In this document: positions 56,460 to 64,000 of the stretch, piece by piece
Layout: each line of letters opens with the position of its first letter
Position numbering within the stretch: position 1 is the first letter of the stretch
Assembly (NCBI GenBank): GCA_963921825.1
Contig: OY997589.1
Location: 23,147,482-23,211,481, forward strand
Direction: 5' to 3'
Source of the DNA: Erodium maritimum
Lineage: Eukaryota; Streptophyta; Magnoliopsida; Geraniales; Geraniaceae
DNA length: 64,000 bases
Program-made: the position numbers and the translations under genes
The notes under the pieces: model-generated
The model's input: the letters and a program-made list of their open reading frames with translations, nothing else
Told to the model about the DNA's origin: nothing
The model's database searches: none

Positions 56460-57420
56460 AAGGGTTCTCCTTATTTGAGGGGAAATTTAAATTGGAATGG
56501 GATCAGTACCTTTGATTTTCTTCTGATTCTGGAGCAAGGGTGTAGAGGATTAATTAATGGGTAATGTCACTTCTGTCTGATTCACGATTAACCAAAATGA
56601 AAGACAAAATCGAATAAGCACCTATTGTTTTTTTTCCTTTTTGGAGAATTTTGTGTACCTATCTCAACCATCCCAACGACGAGCCTGTGCTCTCCAGCTT
56701 ACCTATATACATGGCGGAGTCAGTTTTTTTTTAGCATAGGGTAGAATTTATTGATTAAAACTAAAAATCTAGATGCAAACCAGAGGAGACAACGTATGAT
56801 AAGTAAAGAATTATATAAAAAATTAAATATAAGACTTGAGTCCTGACCCGTAAGTGTCAAACGCTAACTTATGACAAGAAGTCAAATAACGGTTCTTATT
56901 TGAGGGGAAATTTAATTTGGAATGAGATTTGTAACTTTGATTTTCTTCTGATTCTGGAGCAAGGGTTTAGAGGATTAATTGATTGGTAATGTCGCATCTG
57001 CCTCATTCACGATCAACCAAAGTGAACAACAAGATCGAAAAAGACTATCCATAATAGAGGCTTTTGCGTGTCGAATGGGGGCATCGATTCGACATCTTTT
57101 TCGGAGAAAAAAAAAACCCAAAACCCACGATTCCGTCGATTCGACACCCAGCTAAGTCAGTGGATCCGTCGACTGTCTATTCGAGTCGAAGCCCGATTCT
57201 CCTATGAAAAATCGTCACGTGGCCCAAATAATATAATAATAATTCCAGCCCAGTTTTTCCGACGAATCGGGCCCATTTTTTTTATTTTGCCACCCATTAG
57301 ACTGGAATTAGACCCAACGTTTCGACACCATTGTGGATAGTCTAAGCACCTATTTTTTTTGGAGAACTTTGTCTACTATATTAACCATCCCGAAGACGAG
57401 CCTGGGCTCTCACGCTTATC
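56460..57420. repeat. duplicated promoter-side segment upstream of the xylosidase
   Basis: Sequence at 56460-56710 (TTGAGGGGAAATTTAA, TTCTTCTGATTCTGGAGCAA, TTCACGATTAACCAAA, AAGCACCTATT, GACGAGCCTG) recurs at 56895-57410 in the same order and orientation. The second copy contains a 300-bp MITE absent from the first. The copies differ at many single bases. Confidence 0.85.
57043..57342. mobile_element. Tourist/Harbinger-type MITE with a visible empty site
   Basis: The ends are GACTATCCATAAT and ATTGTGGATAGTC (inverse, one mismatch). Each end also has GTGTCGAA-type subterminal sequence. TAA follows the right end (57343-57345) and AAA precedes the left end. The paralogous first copy of the duplicated segment reads CGAATAAGCACC at 56613-56624 without the insert, so a TAA target duplication with one later change explains the flanks. 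Confidence 0.85.
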
Positions 57421-57720
57421 AATAATGTTAAAATAATATAAAATAACATTAAAAACATGAATCACATAAAAAACAATAAACACTTAATTATTGAAAGATA
57501 CGATGTCACGACTCCATAAAAAAGTTAAGAAATTAAAATTTAGTCTCACATCCTATATAATGATTTAAATAGAAAAGAGTTTACGTAGACTAACTAGATT
57601 AAAAAAAATTAAAATTACAAGAAAAATAAAATAATTAAGAAATTTAAAATTACCAGAAAAATTGAGTAATTAAGAAATAAAAATTTGAGAGAAATAATTG
57701 AGAAAAATAGAATGAAAATA

Positions 57721-58084
57721 GGGATAATACCAAGAACTAACTATCATAAACTTGTACCGCTCAAAAACTAATTGTAGACTTATTAGTCGGTCATATTAGA
57801 CCTATAGACTTAAGGTAATTACACAAACTAACATTTTTCGTTAGAGATGACAGAATACGTTAGAAAAAACTACAAAAACTAACAAGTCTAAAGTTAGTTT
57901 TTGAGTTCAATAGTCATACTGCAGTTAGTTTTTGGAGTTTCTCCTAACATTTTCTGTCATCTCTAACAGAAAATGTTAGTTTTTGTACTTACCTTAAGTC
58001 TACGGGCCTGATATGATCGACTAGTAAGTCAACAGTCAGTTTTTGAAAGATACAAGTTGATGATAGTTTCAGGAGTTTTTCCTT
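57721..58084. mobile_element. foldback-like MITE with about 130-bp inverted arms
   Basis: Left arm 57721-57855 and right arm about 57950-58084 are inverted copies. Paired segments include CTATCATAAACTTGTA with TACAAGTTGATGATAG, GACTTAAGGTAATTACA with TACTTACCTTAAGTC, and TTAGAGATGACAGAA with TTCTGTCATCTCTAA. Only about 95 bp lie between the arms. The RNA would fold into a long imperfect hairpin. Confidence 0.85.
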
Positions 58085-58213
58085 AAAAATATAATGAAAA
58101 AAGATTGAAAAAGATTTCAAGGGGGACATAATTTATATAAAATTAATTACATTATATCAAAACAATGAACTCATTTACAAGTGTCAAAAAGAGACATCCA
58201 AGTCAAAAAATTG

Positions 58214-58535
58214 TTTTTTGATCAGCAAAGCAAAAATTAGATTAAATCTCTTTTGAGAGGAAAGATGAGTTACAAAGATCTAGCTACAGATCTACGAGCA
58301 AAAAATGACAAACATACAACCAACCCAATCAAGACAAGACCAGAGGAGGAAGAACAAGCCATACAACCTCCCAAAAGACCCACAACCCATACCACTTAAG
58401 GATTAACAAGCCTAACAACCTCAGCAACAACTAAGATGATGTCTCCGGAAAAAATGAAATTATCCTTAACTACAACCGGCCAAAAGGCACCCATCGGCAA
58501 CAACTTGACATCAAGATAGAGGGACAAAAAAATCA
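58214..58535 (-). mobile_element. short LINE-type retroposon, minus strand, 14-bp target duplication
   Basis: 322 bp flanked by AAGTCAAAAAATTG (58200-58213) and AAGTCAAAGAATTG (58536-58549). Read on the minus strand it ends CTCTCAAAAGAG, then TTTGCTTTGCTGATCAAAAA, the same 3' design as LINE-B. It is a 5'-truncated or non-coding copy, inserted in the 3' flank of the S-protein pseudogene. Confidence 0.85.
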
Positions 58536-58599
58536 AAGTCAAAGAATTGTGTGCGATGAAATAAAAATAACAAAATAAGAACATATACAAGACACGCAA

Positions 58600-58682
58600 T
58601 ATCGAGGGGTTCTCTTTCTTGTCCATTGTTTTCGTACTGAAAACATTGGATTATTAATAATATATTTGTCTTTTCAAAAAAA
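58600..58682 (+). mobile_element. 83-bp LINE tail insertion, perfect 13-bp target duplication
   Basis: ACAAGACACGCAA is present at 58587-58599 and 58683-58695. Between them lie 83 bp ending TTATTAATAATATATTTGTC and TTTTCAAAAAAAA, a typical LINE 3' end. The paralogous flank of the intact S-protein gene (about 62445-62470) has a single ATACAAGACACGTGCAATA with no insert. Confidence 0.85.
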
Positions 58683-58771
58683 ACAAGACACGCAAAACCG
58701 GTATGGATGAGAATTTTATTGATAGAAAAATGATAACACATGTTTAGATTGAGTTGTTCCAATATATTAAT

Positions 58772-60499
58772 TGGAGTGACCTTGTGTCAACATAATAATC
58801 TATGTGTTTTGATGATGACAAGTATGCATATATTTATTCAAGATCAAATAACTCTCTCTTATGTTTATTTTCTCAAACCAAACTCATTTTACAAAAGTTC
58901 TTATATTTTTGATACATGTGATTTTCGGATTTTTCAAGACAGCAACTTTAGCTGCATTTGAGGTAACTTTGAAAAATCATATCAAATTCATTTCTTTATC
59001 AAATTACGATTTCTTTGATGTTTTAGAAAGATATATTAGTCTACTTTTTAATGGACAAATTGGTTCTCCATTTTAATACTCCATCAGAGAGTAATGGACA
59101 GAAAAGTGAGTAGACATCAAATCTGCCAGAACATGTAAAATATATTTTCTTGTCTGTCTTTCTTGAATAAACTGGAATTATCTACCAGGTAATAATAGGC
59201 CTATGTTATACCATTGGAAATATATAAGAGTCTATTTTATAACCCAACTGATCTTACTTGATTTGAATTCTTTTGGAAAAAGTTATTCTCATTTGAACAA
59301 GCAAAGGTCAAAGCTGAAATTTCTGGCAGCAAGCATGCTCATCATCTACTTGTGTCCAATGAAGTTGTGCATGCATTTTAAATCTCCAAGAACATTTTCA
59401 GAACTTCAATGATGATCAAGGAAGGCTATGGAAGATTTAAAATGTCTACTTTGAAAGAGTTCAAGTTCTACCAATAGGATTCTTGTAAGTATGATCTTTA
59501 AGATATGGTTTGACTAGCTCATCACTCAATCTCTCTTGATTATTTAATTCTTTTTTATTCATTCAAATTGATTTTGAAAAGATAAAAGTCATCATTTCAA
59601 TCTTGAAATGTGTTGAGGACATTTCTTGTCAAGATATGCCACTTGACTTTGCACTCAATTATTTATTCCAACAACTCTTTTTTTTTAATTATCAAGTGCC
59701 AAGTTTTTGTCTATAAAAGCCCTCGTTTGTTTCTTCATTTCAAGACACAACACTTCTACTATTTATCTACAAAAATTCAGCACAAAGTTCTTCTTCATCT
59801 TTGAGAGAAAAGTCATCTTGAGAGCTCTATTCTTCTTTGTTCTATAATTTGTTTTCAAAGTGATGAACAAAAGTTCCATATCTTTTGATCTTTGAAAAAT
59901 ATATATTCTTATTGTTATATCTCTTCTTGAACATGTTATGCTCTCTTCGTAAACTATTTTGAAATCCCCTTCTCTCAAAATCGTCTTGAGCTAAGCCTTA
60001 CATATCTTGAAATCATATATAGCTTCTTTGTACTTCATCTTTATATCTTGATTGTAATTGAGGCTTTGTGTTTATTCTATATAAGATTAAACATTGTATT
60101 GTTGACTCTTGGTGAGTTGACCTCAATATCTTTTATTGTAATTGGCCTTGTAGGCTAGAAAAAGGTGTTTTAGTTGGTTGCAAGATTTGTTCTTGCAAAG
60201 CGTTGTAGTGGTTGCAAGATTTATTCTTGCTTCCCATTTGGTGTTGTAGCTTGCAAGATTAGTTCTTGTGAGACTATGTAATATTTACTATAAGTTAGTA
60301 AAAAGGCCGAACTCTAAGTGAGTTCTTTGGTGTGGATGTAGCAACTCTAAGGAGAGTTGTGAACCACGTATATCTTGTGTTGGTTTTCTCTGTCTTGCTG
60401 TCTTTGCTTGTTGTTTAAATTTCCAAATTTGTTTTTAAGTTGCTATATTTTGTAATCAATCTATTCACCCCCTATAGATTGAAACCTTAGGACCTAACA
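58772..60499. mobile_element. solo LTR (copia-like), perfect 5-bp target duplication TTAAT
   Basis: 1,728 bp beginning TGGAGTGACC and ending GGACCTAACA (TG..CA), with TTAAT at 58767-58771 and 60500-60504. AT-rich, with a TTTTGATGATGACAAG segment near its start and CTATTCACCCCC near its end, features I associate with SIRE/Maximus-type copia LTRs. No pol sequence is present. It splits the S-protein pseudogene from its 3' flank. Confidence 0.85.
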
Positions 60500-60528
60500 T
60501 TAATGATCACAACTAGTGTCTAGTATTA

Positions 60529-60770
60529 CTAAACTATCTTGCCTTTGTGCCAACTGTAGAAGCATGTATCATATTTTTGGCTCTTTTTATTATACATGTA
60601 CGGTCTCTCCTTAGAAATGTTCCATAAGATTTGAGTTCCGAAACTTTCGTCTCTTAAAAAATCATAAATATCGAATCAATGAACGTTTACACCTTGCCAC
60701 GCAAAGCTGCAAAAGAATAAAGTCGTGCCCCAGTAATTTGGGCGGAACTTAAACTGGGAGGAATTATTGG
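60529..60770 (-). pseudogene. S-protein homologue pseudogene, 5'-truncated
   Basis: The minus strand reads QFKFRPNYWGTTLFFCSFAW, QGVNVH, a TGA, then FDIYDFLRDESFGTQILWNI, SKERP and TCFYSWHKGKIV before TAG at 60531-60529. It aligns without gaps to the C-terminal 80 residues of the intact gene at 62569-63015. The TGA falls where the intact copy has Trp (HWFNAYDF). The N-terminal half and signal peptide are missing. One of the usual Cys residues (in RPCQY) is Tyr here. Together with the matching 3' flank split by three insertions, this is a decayed tandem duplicate. Confidence 0.88.
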
Positions 60771-62420
60771 AAAGACCTTCAACCATAATTTATTTTGAAG
60801 GGTAGCCTCCGTCTTTTGTCATTTCTGACTTTCCCTTCATTTGACCTCAAAAACACTGAAAGTACAACAATACCCCTCGCACTTGACTCTTCAATTCCCT
60901 CCAATTCGGACCCAAGTCTTTGTCTCCTAGCCACACTTCATGCAAACCAAACACAATCAAACTATCTCTCTCTCTCCTCGCGCTATCTCTCTCTCTCTCT
61001 GCAAATCCGAGCAACGGTCGACGACGTCAACTCTTTCTCCGTCGCGGTGAGGTTCCACGACAACGACGTACAACCAGGTACGACTAGAACTGTATGATTT
61101 AGGGTAGATTTAGTAAATGCAAACCCTAGGTTTATAATCTCCGGTGTGTTGGAGGCCAATCGATGGCGTTTGGTGAGGCAAACGCCGTGGTTTTAAGGCC
61201 TTGCCGGGGAAGGATCAAAGGCCGTCGCACGGAGTCGAAAGTGGCCCGCACGATAGCGTTATAGAGTTTTGTAAAATACAGTTGTAGAATCTATTGGCAA
61301 CATTATCACATACCATATGTTGGTTCCTCTTGCTACCTTTTCATTTCAGCTTGTGCGGCGGATAATGATTATTTCGGTCACCATTCCTTCCTTAGAAGAG
61401 AAACTCTATTCGAGAAGAAAAGCGCCTAAAGATCAAAAAACCAGGGCAATGACTATACAAGAGCTCTAGTAATGAGAGTTAAAAGGCTAAGCCTTGAAAC
61501 AAAGGACTACATGTCCAAGAAACAAGCGCGAGGAAGTCAACCATCGTCTTCGGACCAATCTTCCACCTTTCGAGATCAAATTAGGATTGTCAAAAACCTT
61601 TTCCTAGATAGCCAGGGGTTGAGTACCCTGAGCACTTTGAGAAACCTGGGTCCACGTATTAGAAGGCTTGGAAAACATAGCAACAGCCCCATCGCTACTC
61701 AAAGAACGATTTTTTGACTTAGTACTATACAAATATCGCAGGCCCGCCAAGCGGGGTGCCGAGATATGTTTGGGAGGTCGCTCCCTTCTTTTTGGTTCAA
61801 GAAGGGCATCCTTCTACGAATTACCTAATACCCCACTCGAAGTACAACAAGATCAACTAAAACTCCCGAAACCAAATCAAGGCTTTTTGACTGCACCACA
61901 TCCTCAACTTGAACCTCAATGTCCCACGACAAAGGTACTACAAGCTAGATCACACGACACCGCCTAAGCAAGAACACACGGGACAAAAACAAGATTGCAT
62001 GGGATCCTAACAACCAACCCTAAAGCGTTTGAAGCACCATGTGTAGAACTCGGCTGCTCCTTGTCTTCAACTTACAAGCGGGCCTGGTCAGGTCCAATCG
62101 TAGGGATGTTCCCTACTAGGCCCAAGTTTCCTTCAGCCTGCGATGGACTCATCCCTCGGAGCCACGCTTACCTCATCCAAACCAACAGGACTTGAAGTCG
62201 GACCAGTAACGGACACAATCTGAACAGCCTCACCCGTCTTCGTTGGTAACGGCCCAAGAATCATGGCATAATTCTTGAGACTTTGAAATAATGAATTCCC
62301 AAGATCCCACGACTGTGTCTCTGCCGGACATTGATACTCTAATAACTGAACATCAACCTCAAATTGTGTCCTCCCAATTTATCACTTCAAGGAACAAAAG
62401 TCCTTGTGGATCCGTTTTTA
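60771..62420. other. unassigned: CT-rich leader-like sequence and retroelement-like remnants
   Basis: 60960-61010 is a CT-repeat tract followed by an open stretch to a GT-like donor at 61079, resembling the leader and first exon of a gene or LINE, but no continuation was found. 61440-62200 holds open but domain-less stretches of 60-99 codons. No supportable gene. Confidence 0.35.
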
Positions 62421-62568
62421 TCTGATGAAATAAAAAAGAACAAAATAAGAATACAAGACACGTGCAATAACAGTATTGATAACAATTTTATTCATAGAAA
62501 AAGTATCATCACGTGTTTAGATGGAGTTGTTCCAATATATCAAGTCCTATCAATGGTCACAACTAATA

Positions 62569-63015
62569 TCACTCAATTTTTTTGGGGCCTTTGTTCCAAT
62601 TGTAGTTGCAGTCATCATATTTATGGCTCTTATAACTGTACTGGCACGGTCTCTCCTTAGTAATGCTCCATGAGACTCGAGTTCCAGAAGGTTGGTCTCT
62701 TGCAAAATCATAAGCATTGAACCAATGAATGTTTGCACCTTGCCACTCAAAGCTGCAAAAGAATAAAGTCGTGTCCAAGAGACTTGGGTGGAACTTAAAC
62801 TGGTAAGATTGTGCATGGTGTAATAATTGTCTCCCGAGATCATTGTCTTTTGATTTACAGTGAACAGCGAGGTCCGATCCACCTTCAATGTTGTTCACGA
62901 TCATCACAATCACCTCCGGATATCTGATATGGATTCCTTCCGTACTAATTGGCATTGTTGTGATCATTAACAAAGTAGCCGTGACAAACAAACACAATAC
63001 AAGAGACATCTTCAT
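62569..63015 (-). CDS. S-protein homologue (self-incompatibility S1 family)
   Basis: 148 codons, single exon. It is a small secreted protein of the plant SPH family, whose founding member is the poppy pistil S-determinant; most members have unknown roles. A signal peptide covers about residues 1-26 (MSLVLCLFVTATLLMITTMP). The mature part shows the family pattern: VMIVNNIEGGSDLAVHCKSK, DNDLGRQLL, YQFKFHP, TTLFFCSFEWQG, and Cys in RPCQYSY and DDCNYNW, four Cys in all. Length is normal. A TATAAATA box lies at 63064-63071, only about 50 bp from the ATG, so the leader must be short. A related dead copy lies at 60529-60770. Confidence 0.92.
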   Translation of the reverse strand: MKMSLVLCLFVTATLLMITTMPISTEGIHIRYPEVIVMIVNNIEGGSDLAVHCKSKDNDLGRQLLHHAQSYQFKFHPSLLDTTLFFCSFEWQGANIHWFNAYDFARDQPSGTRVSWSITKERPCQYSYKSHKYDDCNYNWNKGPKKIE

Positions 63016-63063
63016 GTTTAACTACTGTGTGCTGTGGATTCATTTTGTTTAAGATCAATACAT

Positions 63064-63071
63064 TATTTATA
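63064..63071 (-). promoter_or_regulatory. TATA box of the S-protein homologue
   Basis: TATAAATA on the minus strand, about 50 bp upstream of the start codon. Upstream of it, two 58-60-bp blocks repeat (GGTCAATCTTGTTTTAAATT and following TTATTTTGCTTTC.TTGTCATT at about 63115 and 63193). Confidence 0.55.
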
Positions 63072-63111
63072 CATGGACTAATTGTAACCTTTGTTGACAT
63101 TTATGTACAGA

Positions 63112-63275
63112 GTGGTCAATCTTGTTTTAAATTAGCTTCAGTTATTTTGCTTTCATTGTCATTTAAGCTACTTTATTTTGGATCTAAAAACGGTGGTCAA
63201 TCTTGTTTTAAATTAGTTTAGGTTATTTTGCTTTCGTTGTCATTTAAGATAGTTTATTTTGGGTCCAAATACGGT
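63112..63275. repeat. 78-bp direct repeat upstream of the S-protein gene
   Basis: TGGTCAATCTTGTTTTAAAT..TTATTTTGCTTTCATTGTC..TTTATTTTGGATC..AAACGGTGG occurs at about 63112-63190 and again at 63191-63275 with few changes, just upstream of the TATA box. Confidence 0.8.
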
Positions 63276-63283
63276 GGTCTGAA

Positions 63284-64000
63284 TTTTTTTTTTGAAACGA
63301 GAAGGAAGTAATATTAATAAATCAACGTGCTTATAATGTGGGACCTAACAGTCCCAGATACCAGCTGTTGTCCCGATCGGTCGTGGCCCATCGGGCGCAC
63401 ATGGTTCCATAACAATAGTCTGTTTTGTTTCGCAGATCCAAACTCAGGAACTCCTCGATCCACTGTTTCAAACAATATAAAACTAACGGAATTAAATCTA
63501 CTTAACCAAAGTCTTATTTGTCCTAAAACAATCAACCTGAGAATAGAGAAGGCCTTTGGTGAGGATTCCCCGAGGCGTCCCGGCTGTAGACGTCCCGGGT
63601 CTGTGGGTATAGGTCCCCGACGGTCCTTCCCACCCCCGCTCTGGGGGATCATTCCTCCCCCAGGGGGTTGCTATCCCCCGGGCTAGTGTCCCGTTCCTGT
63701 GCTTGGTCAGTGGAGGTTGGCTGCCCTTTAGACTCCGGTTTGTGACCCGTCTTGATCACCCTGGGTCTTGGTCCAACGGCTGTGGTGAAGCGCAGGATCC
63801 CCCGTCGAGCCAAAGTGCAGTCCATCAGATCCCTCAGTCGTGGATCAGGCTTCTTCCACTTGGCCCTAATCTTCAAGCGAGATTTAGGGCTTGGGACATT
63901 CGAGCCTTGCCGTTTGGTTATTGTCGGCGACGGATGCAGCACTTTAACCGTAGTACTCCGCTGCTCCTGGTGCACCCGGCTCCTGCCGGTCTCGGTCCTT
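63284..64000 (-). mobile_element. retroelement 3' end, continuing past the window
   Basis: Poly(T) at about 63284-63293, followed on the plus strand by a GAAACGAGAAGGAAGTAATA..AATAAATC segment: read in reverse this is a LINE-like tail ending TTCGTTTCAAAAAA. GC-rich sequence beyond 63540 has overlapping ORFs on both strands (the longest is 119 codons) with no recognised domain. The 5' end and any target duplication lie outside the window. Confidence 0.5.

Noticed and set aside
1-64000. A bacterial-type defence system, CRISPR array, or viral insertion
   Set aside because: Gene structure and repeats are plant nuclear; no such motifs or arrays were seen.

Overview
This is nuclear DNA of a flowering plant, most likely a eudicot. 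Genes have many short GT-AG introns and AT-rich spacers, and the recognisable genes belong to plant families: a KUP/HAK potassium transporter, a cell-wall GH3 beta-xylosidase and an S-protein homologue. Plant-type transposable elements make up most of the rest. The species cannot be named from this window. No rRNA, tRNA, CRISPR or bacterial-type feature was seen.

Layout. 1-990: one end of a PIF/Harbinger-like element with a Myb/SANT-like accessory gene running off the left edge. 990-13,490: AT-rich repeats holding MITEs, a long inverted-repeat element with other elements inside it, a hAT element inside a MITE, and two roughly 1.4-kb retroposons. 13,490-18,800: a gypsy-type LTR with internal minisatellites, then degenerate sequence. 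18,801-21,093: a rearranged LINE inserted in a short tandem repeat. 21,440-34,210: a nested stack of insertions. One retroposon holds a gypsy LTR with a broken copia element in it. A second retroposon lies in the first one's poly(A) end and itself holds a third retroposon (carrying a solo LTR) and a MITE. 34,575-41,740: a nearly full-length L1-type LINE. 41,942-45,030: a decayed LINE.

The gene-rich part is 47,240-63,070. It holds KUP1 (+), a 200-residue three-span membrane protein (+), a beta-D-xylosidase (-, convergent with the membrane protein), an S-protein homologue pseudogene (-) and an intact S-protein homologue (-). The genes share no obvious pathway; this looks like an ordinary plant gene island beside a transposon block. 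A further retroelement enters at the right edge.

No wholly new system was found. The observations most worth a second look are the nested stack with matching target duplications at almost every level, a 3' stem-loop plus TTTGCTGAT tail shared by the LINE and non-coding retroposons, a Glu in place of the usual first-helix Asp in KUP1, a GC-AG intron in the xylosidase, and a duplicated S-protein locus whose dead copy took three insertions. Coordinates and repeat matches were read by eye; no alignment or database search was run.
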